This document shows positions 22,265-35,200 of a stretch of 64,000 bases of DNA, one piece after another. The notes beneath the pieces were generated by a model. It was not told the origin of the DNA and did no database searches. It saw nothing but the letters and a program-made list of their open reading frames with translations. The translations under genes and the position numbers were made by a program. Position 1 is the stretch's first letter. Each line of letters opens with the position of its first letter. Origin of the DNA: Pseudogymnoascus destructans (taxonomy: Eukaryota > Ascomycota > Leotiomycetes > Thelebolales > Thelebolaceae); contig NW_020167536.1 in NCBI RefSeq assembly GCF_001641265.1, positions 310,001 through 374,000 of the forward strand, written 5' to 3'.

Positions 22265-22959
22265 TTACGTGTATTGACCAATATCCTCTATAGCTGCTGC
22301 GAAGTCGTTCATCTTATCATATGATAGATGTGGCGCCCAGGCAAGAGTTGAACCAAACCGGGCAACTAAATACTGGCAGGTATCGTTAAATACAATACTC
22401 AACCAAGTACTAGATCGACCGAAGATCCAGATACTCGTACTCCACCGACCTGGGTAAGCTAGACGGGCAAGTACAACACATAAAGCAGTCTCTGGGTAGG
22501 CAATAACCCGACTACGATATACGATATCATCAAGGCGAAGGAGTGGTAGAAGCAGTTGGATTTCCTCAATTGAAAATCTATATAGTAATTAGTATAGTAT
22601 AGTATACTATTTATTTGAATAAGAAGGTATATTTACCGAAGATAATGCTTTACTTTAACTGGTGAATCCTGACCCCACGATGTAAGACTCCAGGTCTTCT
22701 GCTCATATTGGAGTGGCGGCCGGTATCGACGCTGAGATCTTTCGAACTGAAGCTGGCGGCGGCGACGGCGTACCCGTAAAAGGAGTAGACTGGTAGCAAT
22801 AGCAGCTATTACTATTTGCTGTCTATGAACTGGCATTAGAACGCTGGTGTTGGTGCTGGTGTTGGTACTGGTGTTGGTGCTGTCATTTGAGAATTTGCAA
22901 CGCTTTAGAAGGTACTTCGTAGAAATGCGTCTATAACCAATTTTATATGGCAATTGCAT
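22265..22959 (-). pseudogene. PIF/Harbinger transposase, N-terminal part only
   Basis: Two exons (22959-22637 and 22577-22265, intron GTAAAT...TATATAG) give an uninterrupted 211-aa frame with an ATG and a stop. Residues after the splice read FSIEEIQLLLPLLRLDD, then YPETALCVVLARLAYPGRW and IFGRSSTWLSIVFND, which is the conserved N-terminal region of fungal DDE_Tnp_4 (PIF/Harbinger-like) transposases. The catalytic DDE domain that should follow is missing; the frame stops after EDIGQYT. A short tandem repeat encodes Asn-Thr-Ser units near residue 30. A truncated copy, although the retained part is intact and spliceable. Confidence 0.65.
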
Positions 22960-23857
22960 CAGGGGTAAGTACTATTTCTAGCTAACAAAACCCGTAAGCA
23001 GGAAAATATCATTTTGGCGTGGTGGCGGTCACAAAAGGGTACATATAGGTACTTCCACTTGCATATATATTCGTATGGCAATAGAAGTATCATGATGTAT
23101 CTTTTCGCGGCCGCTACCACCACTCCCCCCACCCGCCCAGTTTCAAAGCACTTACTGAAGTAGAAAAATTTATCAAAGGCCAGTATTCTACAGAGGGAAC
23201 AAAGGGCTCTAGTCACATAGGGGATTACAAAGGGAACGCCGTAGGGGGTATGGCCGGAAGGGGAGAATTACATACAATTTACTAGTAATTTTTTCTCGCC
23301 AAAATGGCCAAGTCCAGCGTTGTAAAATGGGAAGGATTCAAGCAGGTCCCAAAATTGTCACTTAGGGGGTAATGCGAATTTTGATATTACTATATTAGGC
23401 ATAGCTACTTCTATTAGCTAGGGTCTATGAGTGCTACAACCAACTGAGCCTAGGCTATATACTACGCCTCTATAGTGGCTTGACACCTTCTTCTTCAGGC
23501 CTTGGCCAACAACTGTTCGGCCTGGCTGCTAAAGCCATCTAATAGGCCGTAGCACATGGGTTGGATCCCTGCCCAAAGCCACTTTCGAACGACCAACGGC
23601 CCGTGTATGACCTCTGTAAATTTGTTTTTGTGTTAAATAAATCGTGTACGAACCCGAGAAAGCACCTCGATCCCTCGAGAAATATTATATTCCCCGCCTC
23701 CCGCAATCTCTAGACCCCAACAAAAGCCTGCCAAACCCTCTCTCGAACCGCGCGCTCTGGAACTCCAATCGGCTCATCTCCGCATTGGCGACGCGGCTTG
23801 AATGTTCGCGCAGGCGTCTACAGGATCTTTTAGGCGGCGCAGACGGTGATCGTTGGT
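22960..23857. other. non-coding, with possible tRNA-like relic
   Basis: No gene is supported. Around 23429-23455 the minus strand reads GCTCAGTTGGTTGTAGCAC, which resembles a tRNA D-arm with a pol III A box, but no acceptor stem or convincing T-arm follows. An open frame at 23644-23871 precedes the kinase gene and could hold an extra upstream exon, but it lacks an ATG. Confidence 0.3.
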
Positions 23858-26550
23858 ATGCAGGCGGCTAAGCTGAAGGCTGACTCCCAGGGCCGGAAAG
23901 CTAAGGTGTGTAATTTATCCCCGGGGGTGGTGGTGGTGGTGGCCGCCTCTCGCGATTTCCGACAACAAAGTGCTGAGCTGACGCCTTGCGATTGTAGCTT
24001 GCGAACTCGTACCAGCAGCTGTTGGAGTTAGCTGAACCCGAAATATCGACCTGAATGAGGCGGTGCTGACTTGCGTGTAGGGAGTTCTCATCCAAGGACT
24101 TGCGCTCGGTGGGAAATTATACGTTGGGGAGGCTGATTGGAACGGGGAGCTTTGGGAAGGTCTATTTGGCCGCGCATAAGCTTACGAATGGCTCGAAGGT
24201 GTGTATATCTGGCACAACTGGTGTGGACTGGGATACTGATCTTTGGCTAGGTTGTGTTGAAGTCGGCGAAGAAGGATGACTCGAATCTTGCGCGCGAAAT
24301 ACACCACCACCGACAATTCTTACATCCTCATATCGCGCGATTATATGAAGTCATAGTCACTGAGAACCTAGTATGGCTGGTGTTGGAATACTGTCCTGGT
24401 ATGTAGACAGCCTTGCTTGGGTGAGGAATCGAGAGCTAATGGTACGCGCAGGCGATGAATTGTATAACTACCTCCTGAAAGAAGGCGCCCTTCCCGTCGG
24501 TAAGGTGCAAAAGATATTCGCGCAGCTCGTCGGCGCTGTCTCATACGTCCACAACCTCTCCTGCGTACACCGCGACCTCAAGCTCGAAAATATATTATTA
24601 GACAAAAACGAAAACGTGAAGCTTTGCGATTTTGGTTTCACACGCGAATATGAGGGGAAGTCAAGCTATCTGCAGACATTCTGTGGGACTGTTGCATACA
24701 GCGCTCCGGAGATGCTTAAGGGAGAGAAATATGCCGGGGAGAAGGTCGATATCTGGAGTTTAGGAGTTATTTTATACGCAGTGCTATGCGGAGAGCTGCC
24801 CTTTGACGAAGACGACGAACAACTTATGCGGGCCAAGATATTAAAAGACGACCCGAAATACCCAGACCACCTACCACAAGAAGCACGTGCACTTATAGGG
24901 AAGCTATTGTCAAAACGACCACTACTGAGACCGACTCTGTCGGATATACTTGCGGATCCGTTTTTGGCCGAGCATGCACCGCAACAACAAGCTATTCTGA
25001 AGCTGCAGCAACCCTCTCCATTCTCGACTCCATTAGAAAAAGAGGTCTTGGAGCGTATGCGAAGTTCTGGCGTGGAAATAGACCATGTAATAGAGAACGT
25101 CTTGGCCAAGCGCTGTGATCCATTGAGCGGATGGTGGACTCTCCTCCTGGAGAAGGAAGAACGCAAGCACAGTCGGCGTGAGCAAAAACGGAGAGAGAAA
25201 GAAGCCGAGATACGAGCAAATCGAAGGCTCAGCGCTGCCAGCAGCCGTCGTGCACCTACACTCAGAGACGTCGATGAAGAGGATGGAGACTCGACCCTTC
25301 GACCCGATCCTCCGAAAGGCCGAGGCAGGAAGGAGAGGAGAAGCGCACATTACCCCGAACTTGTTCTCACCGACCTTCCTGGGCTACCCGAGAATTCACT
25401 ACTTAACTCACCACTTGGTAGCAATCCGCCGCCGCCCATCGAAAAGGATAATGTCCGCTCGGTCAGCTCGTCACGTCACCGCAGGCCCATACCGCCGCCC
25501 AAAGAGGGCACGATACGAGGCGCAAGAAGCCGCGGAAGCACGCTTCAACTAGTTACTTCCTCCAACCCCGACCTCCTCCATCCTAACACGGCAGTTCGGG
25601 CTCCTCGTCGACGACATCAGTACCCCTTCCTGGCACAGCTCACGCACTGGAAACAGTGGCTCATCACATCTACAAAGCGCGGGCGATCCCCAAACGCCAA
25701 AGCTAGCACGTCAACACCTAATCTAGTTCCAAAGTCCTCGATGTCGCCAAACGTCGGAGGTCCCAAAACTCCCAACTCTAGACCCCAACCCCCCCACTCT
25801 TCCTCGCTGGGTCCACCCCTCGCCAACGGCAAACAAGGCTACCCCGCCCCGCCACGGATCTACACCGGCTCCTCATCCAACAAGCGGCACTCCCTCTCCC
25901 CATCCCCCCTAACGCCTCGCTCCACCTTCCGCCGCGGCTCCAGCGGTCTCCGCGGACGCAAATCAACAAGCAGCTCCGTCAGCAGCATCCGCAGCATCCA
26001 CCGACACCGACACTCACGCTCCAAAGCCTCATCAACCTCCTCCAACGGCTCCGATGCCGTCTCCAAAACCCCCATCGGCACACGCAGCCCCCACCACTCC
26101 GTCAAAGTCCTCCCAGCCACGCCGACAGCGACATCCTTCCCCACCAGCGTGCGACTGGTGCGTAACCCGCCCATGAGCAGCTTTAATGAGAGCGCGCAGT
26201 GGGGTAGGGAGGGGATGGGTGGTTTGGTGTTCGCGAAGCGCAAGAGGAGCGTGTTTAAGGGACCTATGCTGAATGTGCAGCCTGGACAGCCGGAGAAGCC
26301 GCATGGGCATGGGCATAGTAGGAGTACGGGCGCTGTGGGGAGGAGGAGCGGGGAGCAGACGACGATTGAGGAGGAGGAGGAGGAGGTGGAGGAGGTGGAT
26401 GCGTTTGGGCCGTTGACGGGGGAGGGGGTGGATGTCGAGGTTATGTTTGAGGAGCCGGAGGTGGGGGAGGAGAAGGTTAAGGAGGGTGAGAGTAAGGAGA
26501 AGGAGCAGGAGAAGGAGAAGAAGGAGGAGAAGGAGAAGGGTGCGGAGTAA
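23858..26550 (+). CDS. KIN4: Kin4-like CAMKL-family Ser/Thr protein kinase
   Basis: Five exons (23858-23905, 23998-24026, 24081-24198, 24251-24398, 24452-26550) encode 813 aa. The kinase domain starts at about residue 39: P-loop GTGSFG at 46-51, catalytic loop VHRDLKLENILL, DFG in CDFGFTREYEG, and the APE motif in AYSAPEMLKGEKY. The segment VVLKSAKKDD and EYCPGDELYNYLLKEG fits fungal Kin4, the kinase of the spindle-position checkpoint. The rest is a basic, Ser/Pro-rich regulatory tail ending in an acidic Glu/Lys run. The intron at 24399-24451 has no stop in frame, so retention would add about 18 residues inside the kinase domain. The start is the first ATG in frame with exon 2; an upstream exon cannot be excluded. 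Confidence 0.82.
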
Positions 26551-26928
26551 GGGGGGTTTGGAGATGTGGTACATACTGTTGTATCTCCTGTACACGCGGG
26601 CCTGTCAGGATTGGAGGGTAGGATGGCATCTGGTTCTTCTTTCTTCTTCGTTACCACGAGAGACATTCTTGTTGAGAGGTTAGGGGGCGGCTTTGATACC
26701 AAAATCGAACAGCTACATATACGTACAATGGAATATTGCGAATACTATACTTTACTTTACTATGCATGCTCTCCCTTTGCGCTCTGTTGTGTCTAGAACA
26801 ATCCTACCCTACTGAATAGAGGGTGTAGCTTGTGGTGGTAGTGGCATGTTGACTTTTGTCAAGTTGTTCACTCGCTTGTGAAATACGTTATATGAGAGAC
26901 ATTACCATACTACATAACTTGTCAATAA

Positions 26929-29900
26929 TTATCCAAGAAGCTCAACTGCCATATACGCTGCCTTCGTCATAACCTCTTCCTGAGATATCCCCTGTGAGAC
27001 ACTGACAATGGCAGTGCCTCCCACCTCCACAGTACAGGTATATTCCTGCCCCTCTTTCCCAAGTTTATACTCGACCGTCCGACCTGAAGACATCTCGCCG
27101 AGCTTATTCTTTGGGTGGGGAATATTCACATCTTCATCTAAAATGCGGCGGAGATAGGCGATTAACCCGAGATTCTCTGCAACTTTCTTGCATGCTGATA
27201 AGTCGCCGGCTGCGTCTATGAGGACTGCGCCAATGATACTTTCGACAATATCAGACAAGAACTTTGCCGGAGCTAGGCTTGTTAGCAGTACCCATGGATA
27301 CTCATTCCCATGGGCAATAGCAGATGCAATGGCAGGTTGCAGTTTATGATATCTTTCCAAGCAGCTACTCATTGCAGTGTTTATCTCTGGGTGTTGATGT
27401 CTCATTAACTGGCATAGGTGCACAAGCTTTGAGCTGTGGACTTCTGTAAAGCCAGTCGAGTAGTGGTTTGGGCTCAAAGCAACATCCGTAACGACTTGTT
27501 CAAGCGATGCGTCCATGCAGAGATAGGCTAAAAATCCCGCATTAACCACAGCGGTCTTTGTCAGGTGCATCCTGCCGTGTGATAATTCCGGTGCATTGTC
27601 GATCATGAAAGAAACGACTATCATATCCAACGTAGCGTCCCCAATGAATTCTAATCTCTGATACGAGCTCGTGTGCGAGTCGTGTTCGCACGATGGGTGG
27701 GTTATAGCTTCCAGTAGGTAACCCCGATTCTTGAACTGATATCCAATTAAGCGCTCGACATCTGCAAGGTGACCGTTTGCGAGCGATGTGGGAGCAAAAA
27801 CACTCTCTGTATGAATACCTCTAGCAAATATATCGAGCGGGGCTGTTATCCGCATCTCAGGAAGGAAACGGCTTATACAAGTTGCAGCTGCCTCGTACCC
27901 CCTATCAAGAAATGCGCCGCCAATAAGCGCTTCCACAACGTCGGCGAGGACCTTGGTTGACAAGGTGCGCTTCTCTGGAGATGATGCAGCATCTAATATA
28001 TCTTGGATATACGGTGGAGACCATTTCCGTGCTGTGAAGGTTTTCGTTACAATATAACGGTCGAGTCCTACAGCCAGAGCAGCCCGCGAAAGGTGAGAAT
28101 TGGCAACTGCCTGATCCTTGGCCCTGGACAGGTAGCCTTCAGGCCATGAGGGTTGAGAAGCGTACAAATTCACGCAGACGAGGTATTTTAAGACCGAATC
28201 CCCAATGAACTCCAAGCGTTGGTAGTTTGAGTTCTCGTTGGCAGAAGGGGCGTTTGTTGCTGTGATAACATAATCGAGGTTAAGAAACCCCTGATCTTCA
28301 AATACGGCGTTATATAAGTCCAAAGCAACGGCTTGTCTCCATAGCCGGTGCATAATAGAAGGGATGAGAAGAGAGCACTCCACATATTCCATCGGCAACT
28401 TGTCAACAGTGCTTGATTCCAAAGGCAAGAATAAAGCCGGCTTCTCAGAGCAATCTACTTCGTTTTCGGTTTCTGACTTGCTTGCAAAGCTACGATGAAG
28501 AAAGTCTCGTCTTTTGGGCAAACGAACGACTTTTATCGTGCCATCATCAACAGTCTCTTTGAATATATGTGGAGCCGCGTAACGTGCTTGATCTCGGATG
28601 AGGCCATATGAAGCATTGGGCATCGTATTCGTATCTAGTATCTCTGCAGCTGGCAGATTTCCAGCACTTTCTTCCAGCCATGACTGAAGTAATCCCTCGC
28701 CAATATGTGGTATAAAGAGCGCAAGGAAATCATCACGCCCTATCGGCATACGATTGAAATGGACTGCTTGAAAAATCGTTGACGTAACTTGCCTCATTAT
28801 AGGAATGAATGGGGTATCGGTGGGTGATATTGATGTAGTCTCACTAATGGAAATCGAGTAAGTTATCTCATTGTCCCAGTAAATCGTAAAGGTTTCGAGA
28901 GCAGGCAACTCCTGAGGGAAAACCATAGCCAAATACAGAGTCGGACGGTCTGGCCTGGTGATGGAGATAAGTTTCTTCTTCAGAGAGTCTGATGGTTCCA
29001 TCCAGCTTTTTGCAATACTTATCCAGGGGTCAAAGATTTCGGAGACTTCCTCTACAGAAGCCCTTGTCTCTATATCAGCCATAACGTCTTCTTCCTTCCC
29101 AAGTAGCAGTGGCAGTAGGTTCTCATTAACCAGTCCCTTCTTATACAAGGCAACGTACGCCTGGAAAGCAGCATCTTTCTTCGCCATCCGTTCCGATTTC
29201 CATTCCCAACCAGAAGATGCCGTTCGTACTGATGAATCGACACAGTTTGGTAATGTAACATTCCCAGTTATCAGGCCGTAGAAACTCTCTTGGAAATAGA
29301 ACTTTGGTTGGAGATCCACGTAGGGTTGCGGGGGGAGAGTTGCGCAGAAGTGATGGATATGAGCAACGGCAGTTTCAAGGGTGAGGAGGGCCCTGAGAAA
29401 TTAGAAGGTGGTCATGATTGGCACAAGACTGACATACCCGGTTGACTTGATCTCGAATCTAGCATTGGAACGCCCTTCAACATGCTCTTCGGCATCTTCT
29501 AGCTGCTGCAGTTTCTGACGTTTCGAAGCATCTTTTTGATACTCTTCCCTTATTTGATTCTCCATGTCTCCCCATTCCTGTGGACCCAAAGAACGGTCAT
29601 CCGACGAAACTAGGAGGACAAAAATAGAACGGCTTTTTCTTGCCCTTCCCCTCCGTTGAATAAACGATTTGAGATTGGGCGGTTTATTGAAGCATATAAC
29701 TATATTGCAAGCTGATATATCAATCCCCTCCTCAAGAACGCTAGTTGCAATGATAAAGTTCTTGTCCTTCTTTCGAAAGCAATCGAGGGTATCCATCTGC
29801 TCTAGGGGAGTGAGCCAATCGCCAAGAGATGATTTCCTACTGGAGAAGCTAGAAGTTCCAATAAATGTCCCGCACCTCAACATGCCCTTTGTCATGGGAT

Positions 29901-31397
29901 GGAGAGAGAGGAGTTGGTGGAGGACCGCCACGGTTGCCCGTTGCTCAACGAATATAATCCCATGAAGATCACCGTTCCCGTAACTTGTCAGGAATCGAAC
30001 TAACTGTCGCACTTTCCGTGTTGTGTTCATTTCATCTGGATGACTAGAGTCCAATGCCGAACTAGCACTTTGAACTTGGTGACGCAACAACTTGAGTAGA
30101 GCATTGCTCCGTTTCCCATTATCAAAAAACGGGTCTCCGTTCCGTTTCGTTTCCGCGGCACTCCAGATATCCACAGATGTTTTAATATAGTAATCTGCAG
30201 CCCATTGGCCTAGCTCGTCGTATATATGACGTGATTTCCTGCAAAATGATTTCAATTCGCGGAGATCAATATCCGAATCCTGGGATGCGCTAGAGTTCGT
30301 AGCATTGGCATAGACAATTGTTAGGTTGACAAGCGCCGGAGAAGTATATTGCCCGTATATTGATGGGTTTGACAAGTAGGCAAGCCTCACAAATGTCGGC
30401 GGGTGGACGTATTCTAGCAGCTCTCCACGATGAACTCGTGGTGTTCGACATAGCGCATTGAGATTACGCTCGATAATTCTATTTAATCAGCGGCAAGTAA
30501 TACAGCATATTGGAGATACTCACTCTAGATCCGATGGTTTGGATCGTATAACTGGGCTTGCGGTTAAGCCGAGAATGTGTGGTACAGCATTTGGCCCTTT
30601 CAGCGCCAGGAGAGGATGATAATAATTTTTCATTATCTTATTTGCGGGATGCTCGCCCGCGCAATGATGAGCTGTAATTGCTCAGCCCAAGTCACTTCTC
30701 ACTTCATGACTCCATCACATACCTTCGTCAAACACCAAGAGTGTCAGCTCTTCTATTCGGACAAACCCGTGGCTGAGAGCATCTGACAAAACGCCATGGG
30801 TGGATACGACTATTCGGACATTTTCTAGCACTGCGTCCCATATCCTTTGCTCACTCCAACGGTCGACATTATCGGAACCCACGAGTAGGCGTGTCTGAAC
30901 GTATGGGATGTTTGTGCGGAGGGTAGTGTATTGCTGCTCGCATAGTGTAACTGTCGGGGCAAGAAACCAGACACGCTAAATCCAAGAAGTTACATTACGA
31001 ATCCATTTGTAGATACATAAAATCTTGCTTTATCATACCTTCTGTGGCGGGCATCTCTCTAGCTCGGCCTGTATGCGCATAACCGCACTTTCTGAGTCAG
31101 TATATACTGTGCAAAGCTAGGCAAGCCACAGGCCGCCAGCATCAATTACACAGGGAGGGCAATTCACATATGAGTTTTTCCGCTGCCAGTATCCATCTAT
31201 TTCTAAAGTCAGAATAATAAAAACAGCTGGGAATGAAGGAGCACTACCACTACAATGGTGTTGCGAGCCATGCTTGCTTCGAACATCTCAAGCTGGTACA
31301 GCCTAGACTTCTCAGGTGGTATCGCACTGGGTTTGGCAAGCTCCATCGCGCCAGAGTTTGCTGGAGCATCTTCCAGGGTAGATTCTTGGAAAGTCAT
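26929..31397 (-). CDS. DCL2: Dicer-like protein 2
   Basis: Seven exons (31397-31248, 31196-31168, 31087-31039, 30975-30723, 30671-30524, 30478-29438, 29392-26929) give 1377 aa, the usual length for fungal Dcl2. The order is a DExH helicase with QLEMFEASMARN, Walker A MDTGSGKTHI at 51-59, VFDEAHHC near 157-164 and motif VI QRRGRARK; a Dicer dimerisation domain (about 560-650); RNase IIIa with YQRLEFIGDSVLKY near 949 and DVVEALIGGAFLDRG; RNase IIIb with YQRLEFIGDATLDM near 1138 and DIVESIIGAVLIDA; and a C-terminal dsRNA-binding-like segment. Acidic residues of both RNase III sites are present, so it should cut dsRNA. No PAZ domain is evident. It stands head-to-head with an Argonaute gene. Confidence 0.94.
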
Positions 31398-32294
31398 AAT
31401 GCTCCATTCAGTAGAGTGCAGCGTTTGGTAGTAGGATGTTCTGGTTGAAGTGTGCAATGTGACCGTCACCCCAGCACTGAAAACATCGTGGTTTATCGCC
31501 AGCCTTGGAGACCATATATACGATGCGTTCCAATCTCCGTATAATACTCTACATACGCGGCGTGGGAGACCTCGGGTCCTCCTCAGGATCAAAACCAACA
31601 AGGCAGGGTCCTTTATTGGTGCGGGGGTAGGCGCCAGCCTCGTCGGTTTCGGCCCAGTGCCTTAAACAAAGCCCAGTAAGGCTAATCGTTAAATGCCACG
31701 TCGGGGTCCTATACCAATCGAGAGAAGGCTCTGACATTGTCGTGGCATTTGCGAAGTGATTGACGTGACGACGCTGCAAAGAAAGTGATATGTTGTCGCA
31801 TGTAGGGCGTGCTTTCTAGCCTCCGGCGATGTGATTGGTGTTAAGTTAGGATGGAATGCCGCTGCCCGTCTTGACTGCGGTCCGAGTATGACGGTATGTG
31901 GGGCGGCCTGATGTTGGCTGTTTATTTGGTTTGTCTTCTTGCAACCACCCCCTCCATAGTCACAAACGAGGCTGGCTGTCAAAGTCACACGAATACGCGT
32001 TGCCACTAGCAAGCACAGCCAGTCTATATCTGAACTCGCGTTCTCACGTTTTCTACCTTTCACAGAATCAAGCCGGCGACGTGACACTGCTGCACAGGAC
32101 TGACACTCAGGTTACCATCAGTGCAGCGTACAAGGTGAAGTTGCCAGTTTCGACATCGGGTAGGTAAGGACCCATTCCCGAATCTACAAATAAGACGACT
32201 GTGACGACTTGCCAACTCATTACATAGACTCTCCAAGGGGCTTCAGGTCTCAGCTTCCAAAGAGAACCGTACCCCGCACTAGTTCCGTTGAGCC
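31398..32294. promoter_or_regulatory. shared intergenic region between DCL2 and Argonaute
   Basis: These 897 bp lie between the start codons of the two divergent RNA-silencing genes and must carry both promoters and leaders. No gene is visible in them. Specific binding sites cannot be named from sequence alone. Shared upstream control is an inference from the arrangement. Confidence 0.6.
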
Positions 32295-35200
32295 ATGTCT
32301 GTATTTCAACCTAGAGGCAGAGGAAGAGGCCAAGGCGGGGGTGATCGCGGCAGAGGTGGTGGTGGCCGAGGTGGTGGGAGAGGTGGTGGTGGCCGAGGTG
32401 GTGGGAGAGGAGGCTTTCAGACGGTGCCGGCCGAGGTGTTCGGGTGAGTCTGTTTCATTTCTCTGTCACTGGCGCTCTATATTATACGTCTAACTCTCCC
32501 AGCGATGGAAAATTTCCTCCTCCAAATCAAAATGTCACGAAGACTGAAGACAGCTACATGGCTCAGAAGCCGACGCTTACTGGTAGCATGGCTGGCATGT
32601 CCGTCACAGCAGATTTCCCAGCGAGGCCAGCATATGGTACAAGGGGGAAGCCGGTTGTACTGTGGGCAAACTATTTTGAGCTTGCAGCGGCGAAGAACCT
32701 GGTAATTTATCGGTACCACGTCGCCATCTCACCTGAGGCAAAAGGAAGGAAGCTGAAGAGAGTCATCGAACTGCTGCTCGAAGATCCTCGACTGAAAAAT
32801 TCTGCTACCGATTTCAAAGCCATTCTGGTTAGCCGGAAGAAGCTCCCCGACGTTGAAGTGGAGGTTACATATCGCTCCGAGTTTGAGGATGATCCTAAAC
32901 CCGATGATAAACCATACCGTGTCAATATACAACTTACTGGCGAGATGGATATTGATGCTCTTGTGAACCACCTCCGATCGGTCCAGCCAGACCCGAATTT
33001 CCGCGCCGACAAGAGGATGCAGGTAATCCAGAGTTTAAATATCCTTCTAGGGCATTATGCGCAGTCGGATCCTTTAACCACCACCATTGCTAGCAACAAG
33101 CATTTCTTGTTTGGCACCGATCAGGCTGGGATTAGACGTGCAGTGGAGTATTATGACCTTGGCAAAGGTCTCAGTGCGCTACGTGGTTACTTCCGAAGCG
33201 CTCGGCCGAGTACTGGCCGAATTCTTGTCAACGTAAATGTGAGCCATGCGGTATTTTTCAGGCCGGGGCCTCTGGTGGAGCTCATCAAGATCTTTGGCGC
33301 TGCATACGGCACGAGCCTGTTCCAACTAGAGAGGTTTTTGAAGAAAGTTCGAGTGGAGACTACGCATCTGCCAGTGAAGAAGAACAAAGCTGGGAAAAAA
33401 ATCCCAAAGGTCAAGACTATCATTGCTCTAGCAAGCCAGAACGACGGTGCAGGTTTACCTCACCCGCCAAGAGTCGCTAGATTCGGCGCCAACGCAAAGC
33501 AAGTCGAGTTTTGGTTCGAATCGACTGACAAGAAGAAGCCTGGGAATGGGAGATATATTACTGTTTTTGACTTTTTCAAGACACGTAGGTGGCAATTCTC
33601 ATATTCTATCCCGGCTTCGACTAACACAATTCAGAGTACAAGATGCAATTGAACGAAAATTACCCAGTCATGAATGTTGGTACCAGAGCAAACCCGATGT
33701 ACATGCCTGTCGATTGCTGCATGGTTATACCGGGGCAGACTTCCATGAAAAAGCTCGACCCCGACCAGACCGCAGAGATGATTCGTTTTGCGTGCCGCAA
33801 ACCGCATTTAAACGCTGCGTCCATCACTTCTGATGGGTTGTCAGTACTTGGGTTCGACGCTAATTCCAACTCTAATCTAGTAAGTGGAAAAGTGGTTTTA
33901 GTTTTGCACAATTGCTAATTCTCATTAGGGGTTGTTCGGAATCAATGTGAACACGAACATGATCACAGTTCCAGGCCGAATTCTTCCCCCGCCGGTAGTA
34001 AAATACCAAGGCAAAAATACCGTAAACCCAAGAGGAGGGCAATGGAACATGATGGGCGTCAAATTTACTCAGGGCTCCAAAGTTCCGCCATGGACGTATT
34101 TGTGTATTGAGAGGAATGGGAGGAACAGCCCGATCAAAGGAGAAGACCACATTTCCTCCATTATGGCCGAGTTTCAGGGTATGATGAATGCATCTGGCCT
34201 TGCAGCGGCACCGCCCTTTAAAGGCAAACGTATCGTGCTAGATGCTGGCCAGAACGCACCAAGCAACGACGAGCTCATCGACAATATGTTCAAAATGGCG
34301 ACTGGGAAAATCGGGTTGATGGTGGTTGTATTACCTGACACGGACGCCGCCGTCTACAATGCGGTTAAGTACGCTGCCGACATCAAGTATGGCATCCATA
34401 CTGTCTGTGCTGTGGCCTCGAAGATTGCAAAGGAACAAAGACGTGACCAGTATCTGGCGAACATAGCTCTGAAGGTCAACAGCAAGTTGCGTGGGGCAAA
34501 CCAGACCCTGGATACACAGAAGCTCGGGATCATAGCGGAAGGAAAGACAATGGTGGTAGGAATCGACGTCACACATCCATCTCCTGGGTCCCTGTCAACT
34601 GCGCCCAGCGTTGCCGCCATTGTGGCAAGCATAGACAGCACACTGAGCCAGTTCCCTTGCGAGCTCAGCGTCCAGGAGGGCCGGAAGGAGATGGTGACCG
34701 ATCTCAGCGAGATGATGAGGTCCCGACTTCGGCTTTGGAGAGAAAAGAACAAGGCCTTGCCTGAGAATATTCTCGTCTATAGAGACGGCGTTTCCGAAGG
34801 CCAGTATCAGGTCCTGAAAGACGACGAGATCCCGTCTCTACGCAAAGCCTGCGACGGAATCTACACGGCTGATCAGAGAAATAAGGGGTTGCCAAAGCTT
34901 TCAGTTATTGTTGTTGGAAAGCGCCACCACACGAGATTCTACGCCACGAAGCAAGACGAAGCGGATCGTTCTGGAAACCCGAACAACGGCACTGTCGTCG
35001 ATCGGGGTGTGACAAGCATGTGGAACTGGGATTTCTTCCTACAGGCCCACACCTGCCTCCAAGGGACGGCGAAGCCAGCCCACTACTACGTAGTCCTGGA
35101 CGAGATCTTCGGCAAGGGCAACCTGAAGAAACCTCATCCTTTCCCTAACGCCGCCGATACGCTTGAGGATCTGACGCACAACATGTGCTACCTCTTCACC

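Noticed and set aside
23607..23640. ATG at 23607 as start of the kinase gene
   Set aside because: It needs a 43-nt intron and then a further frame change with no acceptable intron; the ATG at 23858 joins directly to exon 2.
25860..26702. 280-codon minus-strand open frame opposite the kinase tail
   Set aside because: Its Ser/Pro/Thr-rich translation is the mirror of the low-complexity kinase tail; no start context, motif or introns support it.
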